Positions 8,972 through 16,788 of a stretch of 64,000 bases of DNA are shown one piece after another. Every line of letters begins with the position of its first letter. Position 1 is the stretch's first letter. The notes beneath the pieces are model-generated. The model did not search any database. It worked only from the letters and a program-made list of their open reading frames with translations, and had not been told where the DNA came from. This DNA is from Bacillus sp. FJAT-25509 (lineage in GTDB: Bacteria > Bacillota > Bacilli > Bacillales > Bacillaceae_G): positions 242,798-306,797 of the forward strand of contig NZ_LJIZ01000032.1 in the NCBI RefSeq assembly GCF_001420605.1, in the 5' to 3' direction. A program made the translations under genes and the position numbers.

Positions 8972-9028
8972 ACTGTAGTTGACTTTTATACAGTTAAAGT
9001 CATATACTGTATTTGTAAAGGATACAGT
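8972..9028 (+). promoter_or_regulatory. Promoter with four phased half-site operator
   Basis: Promoter TTGACT-N18-TATACT (8979-9008). Four half-sites, ACTGTA at 8972 and 9006 and TACAGT at 8989 and 9023, lie exactly 17 bp apart and form two inverted repeats that cover the -35 region, the -10 region and the start site. This geometry indicates a dimeric repressor, most simply the Rrf2 protein encoded upstream. Confidence 0.7.
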
Positions 9029-9047
9029 TAGTTAAGGAGAGATTAAA

Positions 9048-9755
9048 ATGTCTAAAGTTAAATCTGAAAAAGAAGAGTATTTAAATAAAGTAAACGAAAT
9101 TGATTTTGGTAAAGAAGCTCCAAAAGAACTTGATAGTACGGATTTCTTTACTGTAGCAAAGGAAAGAAGATCAGTTCGTCACTACGATCCAAGCTTTCAA
9201 ATGTCTGATGATGAAATTAAAGAGTTATTAGAAATTGCAGTTCAAGCTCCATCTTCTTCAAATCTACAGCCATGGAGATTCCTTGTTATTAAGGACCAAG
9301 ATACTAAACAAAAATTATTACCAATCGCTAATAACCAACAACAAGTTGTGGATGCTTCTGCAGTAATCGCTGTTTTAGGTGATACAGAAGCATACAAAAA
9401 TGCTGATCGCATTTATGATGAATTAGTTGAAAAAGGTATGATGACACAGGAAGTGAAAGACTTCTACGTAGGATCAATCGTGAAAAACTACGGTGGTTTA
9501 CCAGAAGAAATTGCAACAAAAATTGCTATGGTTGATGGTGGATTAGTTTCAATGCAATTTATGCTTGCAGCAAAAGCAAAAGGTTTAGATACAGTTCCAA
9601 TGGGTGGATTTGATCAAGCGAAGTTTGTGGAAGCATTCAATGTACCAGCAAACTTCAAACCAGTTATGTTAATTTCAGTTGGTAAAGGAATCAAAGCAGG
9701 CTTCGAAAAAGTTCGTTTAACTTTAGATGAAGTTGTTGCTTGGGATCAGTACTAA
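9048..9755 (+). CDS. Nitroreductase-family flavoprotein
   Basis: A 235-residue NAD(P)H:FMN oxidoreductase. It has the FMN-phosphate motif RRSVRHY (residues 40-46), APSSSNLQPWRF, and a C-terminal GLDTVPMGGFD stretch with the fold-typical VMLISVGKG. An N-terminal ~30-residue charged extension (EKEEYLNKVNEIDFGKEAPKE) is longer than in B. subtilis YodC/YfhC. The family reduces nitro-aromatics, quinones or reactive electrophiles. The operator-dense promoter suggests it is induced by such stress through the adjacent Rrf2 regulator. Confidence 0.85.
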   Translation: MSKVKSEKEEYLNKVNEIDFGKEAPKELDSTDFFTVAKERRSVRHYDPSFQMSDDEIKELLEIAVQAPSSSNLQPWRFLVIKDQDTKQKLLPIANNQQQVVDASAVIAVLGDTEAYKNADRIYDELVEKGMMTQEVKDFYVGSIVKNYGGLPEEIATKIAMVDGGLVSMQFMLAAKAKGLDTVPMGGFDQAKFVEAFNVPANFKPVMLISVGKGIKAGFEKVRLTLDEVVAWDQY

Positions 9756-9771
9756 TTACTTAGAAGAGTAT

Positions 9772-9813
9772 GAAGAGCAGTGATAAGGGAAACCTTGGAC
9801 CTGTTCTTTTTTG
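9772..9813 (+). terminator. Terminator after the nitroreductase
   Basis: AAGAGCAG ... CTGTTCTT stem with an inner AAGG/CCTT helix and a T-run. Confidence 0.7.
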
Positions 9814-10027
9814 TATGAAGGAAATTTGCATCCGTTTAAAGAATAAATTTTTGGAGGGAACTAATTCTCCATCAAACTAGCTAAAAATAAGTAAAAAATG
9901 AGTTAATCCGAGTGGTATTATAAAAACATGTATAGTAAAATTTACTAAAATAATAATTCTTAAGTTAATTTATATTTAAATAAACGCTAAAAAGTTGTCT
10001 GAAAGAATTAATGTGAGGTGTTTATCG

Positions 10028-10621
10028 ATGACAAATAATAATATGCATCCTAAAGTTGAAGCATTTTTATTGAGAGCGAAAAAGTGGCAAGAAGAATTTT
10101 ATAAGTTAAGGGAAATCGTCATTGACTGTGAACTGACAGAAGATTTTAAATGGATGCATCCTTGTTACACACTTGATAATAAAAATATCGTTTTAATTCA
10201 TGGTTTTAAAGAATATTGTGCACTTCTGTTTCACAAAGGTGCGTTGTTAAAAGATCCAAAAGGCATTCTGATTCAACAAACAGAAAATGTACAATCAGCA
10301 CGTCAGATTCGTTTCACCAATATTCAGGAAATAATTGAAATGGAAAGTGTTTTGAAGGACTATATTAAAGAAGCAATTGAAGTGGAAAAAGCAGGTTTGC
10401 AAGTAGAATTAAAAAAGACTTCAGATTATGAAGTTCCTGAAGAATTACAACTTAAATTAGATGAAAACCCGACGTTAAAAACGGCTTTTGAAGCATTAAC
10501 GCCAGGACGTCAAAGAGCTTATATTTATTATTTTTCTCAACCAAAACAATCAAAAACCCGTACGTCTAGAGTTGAAAAATACATTGATCAAATTCTCGAT
10601 GGCAAAGGATTAAATGATTAG
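10028..10621 (+). CDS. ydeI: YdeI family protein (DUF1801 plus OmdA-like tail)
   Basis: A 197-residue protein with a DUF1801 domain (LTEDFKWMHPCYTLDNKNIVLIHGFKEYCALLFHKGALL) and a C-terminal OmdA/bacteriocin-protection-like segment ending in the helix pair GRQRAYIYYFSQPKQSKTRTSRVEKY. Length and sequence match B. subtilis YdeI from memory. The domain has a frataxin-like fold and the biochemical role is uncertain. GTGAGGTG lies eight bases before ATG 10028, so the in-frame TTG upstream is not used. Confidence 0.82.
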   Translation: MTNNNMHPKVEAFLLRAKKWQEEFYKLREIVIDCELTEDFKWMHPCYTLDNKNIVLIHGFKEYCALLFHKGALLKDPKGILIQQTENVQSARQIRFTNIQEIIEMESVLKDYIKEAIEVEKAGLQVELKKTSDYEVPEELQLKLDENPTLKTAFEALTPGRQRAYIYYFSQPKQSKTRTSRVEKYIDQILDGKGLND

Positions 10622-10691
10622 TATATTTTTATTAAAACCAATAAAATTTAATATTGCTTTCAGTGAGTAGACAAAGTACAAAAAACTTGAT

Positions 10692-10823
10692 TTTCAGACT
10701 GATTGCAAGCGCTTGTCTTTCGAGGCGCGAAGCCTGGTGAGGAGCGGAGTTACCTTTACACGGTAATGAGCACCGCAGGCAGGCGAAGCAACGAAGAAAG
10801 CGAGCGTTTGTCAACAGTCTGAA
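10692..10823. repeat. Palindromic interspersed repeat, copy B (inverted relative to A)
   Basis: A 132-bp block bounded by TTTCAGACTG/CAGTCTGAAC. It reads as the reverse complement of copy A with few changes (for example TTTACACGGT in place of CTAGACGGT in the central stem). Together the two copies bracket the nitroreductase and ydeI genes. Confidence 0.8.
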
Positions 10824-10861
10824 CGATTAAAATTGCTCTTTAATTTTAAGGTAACAAAAAA

Positions 10862-11179
10862 TTAATTCTCTCCAATCATGCCGACTTTTTTGTTTGTCTT
10901 TGTATCTATATAGATAACGATCTTCTCTTCAGGATGATCTCCATTAAAAGTAACAGAATATAGCTTATCTTTATGATAATTTTTATTAAATATTGTAGCA
11001 TTATTAGGTATGGATTCTTCTTTTTTAACGACCCCATGTTTATCACTTAACGCAGCCTGTTCATTTCTAGTTAGGCTAGAATATGCAATGCCTTGAATAT
11101 TTTCTTCATTATTTTTTTCACAACCAATTACTGAAAGAAGCATAGATGTTATCATTAATATGAAAAAACTTTTTCTCAT
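10862..11179 (-). CDS. Small predicted lipoprotein
   Basis: A 105-residue protein with a lipoprotein signal (MRKSFFILMITSMLLSVIGC; Cys20 in the lipobox). A short acidic linker and a small soluble domain with alternating charged/aromatic strands follow (YHKDKLYSVTFNGDHPEEKIVIYIDTKTNKKVGMIGEN). AAAGGGAG precedes the ATG. I do not recognise the domain. It is expected on the outer face of the membrane. Confidence 0.7.
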   Translation of the reverse strand: MRKSFFILMITSMLLSVIGCEKNNEENIQGIAYSSLTRNEQAALSDKHGVVKKEESIPNNATIFNKNYHKDKLYSVTFNGDHPEEKIVIYIDTKTNKKVGMIGEN

Positions 11180-11387
11180 AAAATCAACTCCCTTTCTATA
11201 TATAATAACATGTAATACATAAAAAAATGTTAAATCTTGGTATTTTTACTTATTGTTCTAAAGTATTGAAAAGGTAAAAGTATATAGGAAGTTGAGTAGA
11301 AATTAATAGAAAAAATTAAACGTTTATGATCTAGTTATTTGCGAATTTTTTGAGCTGGTATTAACTATAAGGGAGGTGGGAATTCAG

Positions 11388-11588
11388 ATGGGACAAAACA
11401 AACATGCATTACATCTTCACAAGCGTTTGCATACAAAACATAATGAACGAGTTGCTGAGTTTCATAAACAGCACGCGATTCAGATTGAAAATGGTGAAAA
11501 TGGAAATGGCTTATTAGCTAAATGGGAAAGATATATTTATTTCAAAGGAAGAACTGTAATTAAGGCAATTAAGGGAATCGCTAAGTGA
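11388..11588 (+). CDS. Small basic histidine-rich protein, unknown
   Basis: A 66-residue product with many His and Lys/Arg in its N-terminal half (KHALHLHKRLHTKHNER) and a basic amphipathic C-terminus (YFKGRTVIKAIKGIAK). GGAGGT sits ten bases before ATG 11388. No membrane helix and no known motif. A strong terminator follows, so it is a monocistronic small gene. Confidence 0.55.
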   Translation: MGQNKHALHLHKRLHTKHNERVAEFHKQHAIQIENGENGNGLLAKWERYIYFKGRTVIKAIKGIAK

Positions 11589-11609
11589 AAATTATGAAGA
11601 TAGGGGATT

Positions 11610-11628
11610 GGGAAACCTTTCCCTTTTT
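11610..11628 (+). terminator. Terminator after the small basic protein
   Basis: GGGAAA-CC-TTTCCC followed by T residues. Confidence 0.7.
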
Positions 11629-11825
11629 CTTATTTTCAAAATAAAAAGAGGTTATCCTAATACGATTAAATGAGCTGCAGATGGACTGCAAATAAAACCT
11701 GAAAATCGCAATTAAAATTGGCAAAACTGAATAAAAACTTGATAAAAATCTGCTGATTTTCTATAAAAAAGATCAATCATATCAGCTGAGATCCCCACTA
11801 GCGTCTGTACATTCCCTTTTTTACA

Positions 11826-11877
11826 ATAAAAAAAGGGCGCCTCATTCATCAGTTAATCTGACTTATGAGACAGCCCC
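11826..11877 (-). terminator. Terminator of pdxK (minus strand)
   Basis: Read on the minus strand, GGGC..CTCAT ... ATGAG..GCCC is followed by a run of seven T residues. Confidence 0.75.
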
Positions 11878-11888
11878 ATTATTTGTAA

Positions 11889-12704
11889 TCAGCCTTCACC
11901 ATGTAATCGATAAGCCATGTGGTTTGTTGGACCAACGTATTGATTAATTGGGAATGAGTGACGAATTGCTTCCGTAATGAATTTCTTTGCAGTGTAGATT
12001 GCTTCCCTTGGTTCTGCTCCTTTAGCAAGCTCTGCACAAATCGCTGCAGAGTAAGTACAGCCTGCACCGTGAGTATATGTAGTTTCAATTCTGTCAGATT
12101 CTAAGTGCTCTATTTTTTCACCGTCGAATAATACATCTATTGCATTTTCATGCTGAATTTTGCTTCCACCTTTAACTAAAACAAATTTAGCACCTAATTC
12201 ATGGATTTTGCGTGCTGCTTCTTCCATTTGTTCAACAGTGCAGATTGGAGGCATTTTAGCTAATTGAGCTGCCTCAAATAAATTTGGCGTTACAACTGTT
12301 GAAAGTGGTACTAAAATTTCTCTTAATGCATCATTCGTCTCTGGATGAAGAGCTTCGTCATTTCCTTTACAAATCATAACTGGATCTACAACTACTCGAT
12401 CAATATTATGTTTTTTGATTGTTTTTCCAGCTAGCTCAATTATTTCAATTGAACCTAGCATACCTGTTTTCATTGCTTGAATACCAACGCCAACAACGAT
12501 TGTTTCTAATTGTGCTGCAATTGTATCTATATCAATTGGAAATACTTGATGATGCCAATGATTATGAGGATCCATCGCTACTAATGTTGTAATTGCACTC
12601 ATGCCATAAACATTACGTTCCTGAAACGTCTTAATATCAGCTTGTAATCCAGCTCCACCACTACTATCAGATCCCGCAAGTGTCAATGCTTTATAAATTG
12701 TCAT
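11889..12704 (-). CDS. pdxK: Pyridoxine/pyridoxal/pyridoxamine kinase
   Basis: A 271-residue ribokinase-fold kinase of the ThiD/PdxK type. It shows LAGSDSSGGAGLQADIKTF at the N-terminus, VVVDPVMICKG in the middle, KGGSKIQ, and the anion-hole/catalytic segment THGAGCTYSAA near residue 210. Length and sequence agree better with B. subtilis PdxK, which phosphorylates vitamin B6 vitamers, than with ThiD. AGGAGG precedes the ATG. Monocistronic, with its own terminator. Hydroxymethylpyrimidine kinase activity is the alternative. Confidence 0.88.
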   Translation of the reverse strand: MTIYKALTLAGSDSSGGAGLQADIKTFQERNVYGMSAITTLVAMDPHNHWHHQVFPIDIDTIAAQLETIVVGVGIQAMKTGMLGSIEIIELAGKTIKKHNIDRVVVDPVMICKGNDEALHPETNDALREILVPLSTVVTPNLFEAAQLAKMPPICTVEQMEEAARKIHELGAKFVLVKGGSKIQHENAIDVLFDGEKIEHLESDRIETTYTHGAGCTYSAAICAELAKGAEPREAIYTAKKFITEAIRHSFPINQYVGPTNHMAYRLHGEG

Positions 12705-12839
12705 GTGAAAAATTCCTCCTTTGAATTACATAGAATTATTATACAAAAACATATGTGCTACGTACAAGACAAGAGTATCCTGAAGCGAAAATCAAGAGAT
12801 ACATCTCTTAAGTTGAGTCTATTTTTGTCGAAAAACCTA

Positions 12840-12869
12840 TTGACAAACTAGATTAATAGATTGTATATT
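12840..12869 (+). promoter_or_regulatory. Sigma-A promoter of the lysine riboswitch transcript
   Basis: TTGACA, 18-bp spacer, TATATT, ending about 40 bases before the riboswitch. Confidence 0.7.
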
Positions 12870-12907
12870 GAGTTTATAAAAATTAATTTAATATGATCTT
12901 TATCTCG

Positions 12908-13085
12908 TCTGGATAGAGGCGCAGTTTTGATTAGTCGTTACTTTGAGGTTTATGGTACCTGTGAAAAGTAATAAAAGGTGAAACTGCCGAAGTAATAAAT
13001 TTACCATTTAAATTTATTACTGGGCCTATTGCTGAATAAGCATAGGACTGTCACAAGATTTCTTGTGGAGGGCTATTGAAGAGAT
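12908..13085 (+). ncRNA. Lysine riboswitch (L box)
   Basis: The conserved L-box blocks occur in order: TAGAGGCGCAG at the 5' side, GAGGTTTATGG, AAAGGTGAAACTGCCGAAG, the CTGGG block, AGGACTGTCAC, then TTGTGGAGGGCTA closing P1. The following hairpin at 13120 is the expression platform, and the gene under control is a lysine permease. By family knowledge, lysine binding stabilises the aptamer and lets the terminator form, turning lysine uptake off when lysine is plentiful. Confidence 0.93.
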
Positions 13086-13119
13086 GTTGATGCTGTTTGA
13101 CACATATAATTTGGGTCTT

Positions 13120-13151
13120 AAACACGTGAACATTGCTTCACGTGTTTTTTT
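13120..13151 (+). terminator. Riboswitch-controlled terminator upstream of lysP
   Basis: AAACACGTGAA-CATTGC-TTCACGTGTTT, a perfect 11-bp stem followed by T residues, between the aptamer and the coding start. Confidence 0.9.
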
Positions 13152-13285
13152 GTATTTTACCAGATTTTCCAAGTCTTTACATATTGACGAAAATACTGAG
13201 TAAAATACACATCATACAACACTTTTATACCGTCCCATATTCTCGCGTAAAGATAAGATTGCAAGAATCAAGAGGAGGCAATAAG

Positions 13286-14755
13286 ATGGGACTAACAAAC
13301 CCTAAAAATGATAAAGTAGTATCGAATACTCACGATGGTTCTTTAAAAAGGGGCCTTAAAGCAAGACATTTAACGATGATTTCAATTGGTGGTTCAATTG
13401 GGACAGGTTTGTTTTTAGCTAGTGGAACTTCAATTAGTCAAGCTGGTCCGGGTGGAGCTGTTTTAGCTTACGGACTAATTGGTATTATGGTTTATTTCTT
13501 AATGACTAGTTTAGGTGAAATGGCGACGTATTTGCCAGTTTCTGGTTCATTTAGTACTTATGGATCTCGCTATGTTGATCCAGCATTTGGTTTTGCTATG
13601 GGTTGGAATTATTGGTATAACTGGGCAATCACTTTAGCTTTTGAATTATTAGCTTCAGCAATGCTGATGAAATATTGGTTCCCTCATTCTCCAGCAGTAT
13701 TATGGAGTGGAATCTTTTTAGTGATTATATTAGGTTTAAATTTACTTTCAGTTAAAGGTTACGGTGAATCAGAGTTTTGGTTTTCATTAATTAAAGTTGT
13801 AACTGTAGTTGTCTTTTTAGTTGTTGGTATTGCAATGATTTTTGGCATTTTAAGTGGACATCATGCAGGTTTTAAAAACTTTACTGTTGGAGATGCTCCG
13901 TTTCATAATGGATTTTTAGGTGTATTATCAATCTTTATTGTTGCAGGTTTCTCATTCCAAGGTACAGAGTTAATTGGTGTTGCAGCAGGTGAGACAGAAA
14001 ATCCAGAAAAAAATGTTCCAAAAGCAATTCGTCAAATTTTCTGGCGTATCCTTTTATTTTATGTTTTAGCCATTATCGTAATTGGTTTATTAATTCCATA
14101 TACAGATCCTGATTTAATGAGAGGCGACGTGGCTGTTAGTCCATTTACTCTAGTGTTTGAAAAATTAGGTGTTGCATTTGCGGCTTCTGTTATGAATGCA
14201 GTTATTTTAACTTCAGTTTTATCTGCAGGTAATAGTGGAACTTACGCTTCGACTCGTATGTTATATACTCTAGCAGTCGAAGGAAAAGCTCCTAAATTCT
14301 TAACAAAAGTAAATAAAAATGGTGTTCCTACAAATGCTTTATATGTAACACTTGCAGTTGGTTCACTTGCTTGTTTATCTTCATTTTTCGGTGAAGGTCA
14401 AGTGTATACTTGGTTATTAAATTTATCAGGATTATCAGGTTTCCTTGCTTGGTTAGGTATTGCGATTTCTCATTACCGTTTCCGTAAGGCTTATGTTGCT
14501 CAAGGAAAGGATTTGAAAGATTTACCTTATCGTGCAAAATGGTTCCCACTAGGTCCAATCTTAGCATTTTTAGCTTGTTTATTTATTGTACTAGCTCAAA
14601 ACTGGCAAGCTTTCACTGGTAATGCAATTGATTGGCAAGGTGTACTTGTTTCATACATTGGAATTCCTGTGTTTTTAATTGTTTGGCTAGGTTATAAATT
14701 TAAACACAAAACAAAAGTTGTTTCTTATAAAGAGATGGATTTATCTAGAAAATAA
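13286..14755 (+). CDS. lysP: Lysine-specific permease (APC superfamily)
   Basis: A 489-residue, 12-helix amino acid transporter, the same length as E. coli LysP. The N-terminal RGLKARHLTMISIGGSIGTGLFLASG is the APC/AAT hallmark in helix 1. SFQGTELIGVAAGE in helix 6 and the NSGTYASTRMLYTLA stretch in helix 8 are typical of the LysP/GabP/AroP group. The lysine riboswitch in its leader settles the substrate. AGGAGG is eight bases before ATG 13286; the longer in-frame reading would run through the terminator stem and is rejected. Confidence 0.92.
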   Translation: MGLTNPKNDKVVSNTHDGSLKRGLKARHLTMISIGGSIGTGLFLASGTSISQAGPGGAVLAYGLIGIMVYFLMTSLGEMATYLPVSGSFSTYGSRYVDPAFGFAMGWNYWYNWAITLAFELLASAMLMKYWFPHSPAVLWSGIFLVIILGLNLLSVKGYGESEFWFSLIKVVTVVVFLVVGIAMIFGILSGHHAGFKNFTVGDAPFHNGFLGVLSIFIVAGFSFQGTELIGVAAGETENPEKNVPKAIRQIFWRILLFYVLAIIVIGLLIPYTDPDLMRGDVAVSPFTLVFEKLGVAFAASVMNAVILTSVLSAGNSGTYASTRMLYTLAVEGKAPKFLTKVNKNGVPTNALYVTLAVGSLACLSSFFGEGQVYTWLLNLSGLSGFLAWLGIAISHYRFRKAYVAQGKDLKDLPYRAKWFPLGPILAFLACLFIVLAQNWQAFTGNAIDWQGVLVSYIGIPVFLIVWLGYKFKHKTKVVSYKEMDLSRK

Positions 14756-14798
14756 TTTTAGTCTGAAAATCAGGTTTATAGATTTTATCTAAATGTAG

Positions 14799-14827
14799 CC
14801 CTTTCATCTTGGATGGAAGGGTTTTTT
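14799..14827 (+). terminator. Terminator after lysP
   Basis: CCCTTTCATC ... GATGGAAGGG stem with a T-run. Confidence 0.9.
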
Positions 14828-14872
14828 AGTTATTTTAACGATTTTTACATAAATTTGGAATTTTTGTTCACA

Positions 14873-14916
14873 AAAACTAATACCTTTAGTATTATAAAAC
14901 TAAAGGTTTTAGTTTT
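14873..14916 (+). promoter_or_regulatory. TetR-type operator over the MBL-tetR promoter
   Basis: Two 18-base arms (first arm AAAACTAATACCTTTAGT) are reverse complements at 17 of 18 positions, separated by eight bases. They lie over the presumed -10 (TTGTTC-N17-TAGTAT) and end 20 bases before the first gene. The dyad is what a TetR dimer of the downstream gene would bind for autoregulation. Confidence 0.7.
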
Positions 14917-14936
14917 TATTATTAGGAGGGTATAAT

Positions 14937-15629
14937 ATGAAGATTACGAAAAATAATTATCTTTATGAGTTGAGCTTTTTACCCAATTTCTTTCCTGTAA
15001 ATTGTTTTTTAGTTGAAGAAGAAAACGAGCTTACATTAATTGATACAGCACTATCTTTTAGTGCGACTAAAATTATTGAAACAGCTAATCATATAGGTAA
15101 AAAAATTACAAATATCGTTTTAACACATGCTCATGGCGACCACGTAGGATCGCTTGATCAATTAAAATCACTGCTTCCTGATGCAGTCGTCTCCATTTCA
15201 AAACGAGATTCAAAATTATTAAAAGGAGACACTAGTTTAGAAGCTAGTGAGCCAAATACACCTATAAAAGGTGGCGTTCCTAAAAATATCCAAACTATTC
15301 CGGATCGGTTATTACAGGAAGGAGACACTATTGGGTCTTTAATTGCAGTTGAGGTTCCCGGTCATACACCTGGTTCAATGGCATTTTTAGATCAACGTAC
15401 AAATGCCATTATTGCTGGTGATGCTTTTTCATTAAGAGGTGGTATTGCGATCTCTGGTCAATTAAGAATTTTATTTCCTTTTCCATCTATCGCAACATGG
15501 AATAAAGATGCTGCGCTAAATAGTGCTAAGAAAATTAGTGAATTAAAACCTACATTATTAGCAGTCGGTCATGGTACGATGTTAAGCAATCCACAAGAAG
15601 CAATTGATCGTGCCCTTAAAAAGCAGTAA
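14937..15629 (+). CDS. Metallo-beta-lactamase-fold hydrolase
   Basis: A 230-residue MBL-fold protein with the di-metal motif THAHGDHVG (near residues 62-70), a downstream VPGHTPGSMAF histidine, IIAGDAF (bridging Asp) and a late VGHG histidine. All metal ligands are present, so it should be an active hydrolase. The family covers lactonases, thioesterases and detoxifying enzymes, and the substrate is unclear. The TetR regulator follows 17 bases later in the same transcript. Confidence 0.85.
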   Translation: MKITKNNYLYELSFLPNFFPVNCFLVEEENELTLIDTALSFSATKIIETANHIGKKITNIVLTHAHGDHVGSLDQLKSLLPDAVVSISKRDSKLLKGDTSLEASEPNTPIKGGVPKNIQTIPDRLLQEGDTIGSLIAVEVPGHTPGSMAFLDQRTNAIIAGDAFSLRGGIAISGQLRILFPFPSIATWNKDAALNSAKKISELKPTLLAVGHGTMLSNPQEAIDRALKKQ

Positions 15630-15646
15630 GTGGAGGTGTATACGCA

Positions 15647-16213
15647 ATGTCACCAAGAATTGGATTGAATTTTAATGAATTACTGAGAACTTCAATTAAA
15701 ATTGTTGATACAGAAGGGTGGGAGGCTTTAACGATTAGTTATCTTGCAAAGAAGCTAACGATTCAACCACCATCGATTTATAATCATATTAAGAATTTGG
15801 ATGAACTAAAAAATAGTGTTGCATTACATGGGATTACACAGCTTTATGAAAAACTTCGTGAATCAGTTGAAGGTAAGAATAATGAGAAGGCAATTTTTGC
15901 ATTAGCTTTTGCTTATCTTGATTATGCTAGAACTCATCCAGGTTTATATAAAGCTACCTTATCTCCGTCTCAAACACCAGGAGATGAGTATCGTTTAACT
16001 GGGAATAAGATATTGAACTTAATCTATGAAGTATTGAAGCCGTATAATTTAACTGATATTGAACTTATTCATGCGGTAAGAGGTTTAAGAAGTTTGCTAC
16101 ATGGTTTTGTTTCGCTTGAAAAAAGTGATGGATTTGGTATAAATATTCCAATTGATGAAAGTGTACTTTTTGTATTGAAAAATTATGTAAGAAATTTGAA
16201 GCCAGATCTGTAA
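15647..16213 (+). CDS. TetR/AcrR-family regulator
   Basis: A 188-residue protein with an N-terminal helix-turn-helix (ALTISYLAKKLTIQPPSIYNHIKNLDEL) and a C-terminal ligand domain of the WHG type (THPGLYKATLS ... ALRGLRSLLHGFVSLE-like sequence). It is co-transcribed with the MBL hydrolase. The long dyad at 14873 is its likely operator, giving an autoregulated detoxification unit induced by the hydrolase's substrate. Confidence 0.85.
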   Translation: MSPRIGLNFNELLRTSIKIVDTEGWEALTISYLAKKLTIQPPSIYNHIKNLDELKNSVALHGITQLYEKLRESVEGKNNEKAIFALAFAYLDYARTHPGLYKATLSPSQTPGDEYRLTGNKILNLIYEVLKPYNLTDIELIHAVRGLRSLLHGFVSLEKSDGFGINIPIDESVLFVLKNYVRNLKPDL

Positions 16214-16224
16214 TAATAATTAAA

Positions 16225-16259
16225 AGGATAGGAAGGTCTAATACCCTCCTATCCTATTT
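16225..16259. terminator. Terminator after the tetR gene, possibly bidirectional
   Basis: AGGATAGGA ... TCCTATCCT stem, followed by ATTTAT on the plus strand and preceded by A/T-rich sequence that can serve the convergent gene. Confidence 0.7.
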
Positions 16260-16286
16260 ATAGAGAAAATACGTTAATATTTATAA

Positions 16287-16586
16287 TTATGCGTTTACGC
16301 CGTCTTTGAAGTTTTTATTCCAGTTTTTATCTCCCACATGCTCAAGATCTTCAGTAGTACGTTCTAATACGTCTATTAGTAACGTCTTCATATGGTGAAT
16401 ATTGTTATAAAATACTTTTTCTTCTTCTAAATCTGGTTTTGCATGATGAGCTGCCTTGATTGCTGTTTCTTCGCGAAATCTTTTAACTTTTAAGTCTAAC
16501 TCATCAAAGACGTGTTTTACATACTTTACAATATTTCTATGGTTTAACGTATTTCTCTCATTTAATTCCTCTAATTTGTTTACCAT
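16287..16586 (-). CDS. Hypothetical helical protein
   Basis: A 99-residue charged, largely alpha-helical protein (NKLEELNERNTLNHRNIVKYVKHVFDELDLKVKRFREE ... MKTLLIDVLERTTEDLEHV) with several His and no membrane segment or known motif. GGAGG is about nine bases before ATG 16586; an ATG two codons earlier is too close to it. Monocistronic. I do not recognise it. Confidence 0.6.
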   Translation of the reverse strand: MVNKLEELNERNTLNHRNIVKYVKHVFDELDLKVKRFREETAIKAAHHAKPDLEEEKVFYNNIHHMKTLLIDVLERTTEDLEHVGDKNWNKNFKDGVNA

Positions 16587-16788
16587 AGTCATTTTCCTCC
16601 ATGAATTAAGATTAAAAGATTAATATTGATTATACTTAATCAACGTGAAAAAACAATATAAATTATAAATTTTTAACCATTATAATCAAAACCTTAAGAT
16701 TCAATTTGAGGTCAAAATTGTATTTTTTTCGATCTGATATATGCTACAATGACTTAAAAATATTTTCTATTTTGCATAGGAGGCTATT

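Noticed and set aside
13133..13285. Extended N-terminus for the lysine permease
   Set aside because: The extension would be translated from the riboswitch terminator stem. ATG 13286 has an excellent ribosome site and gives the family length of 489.
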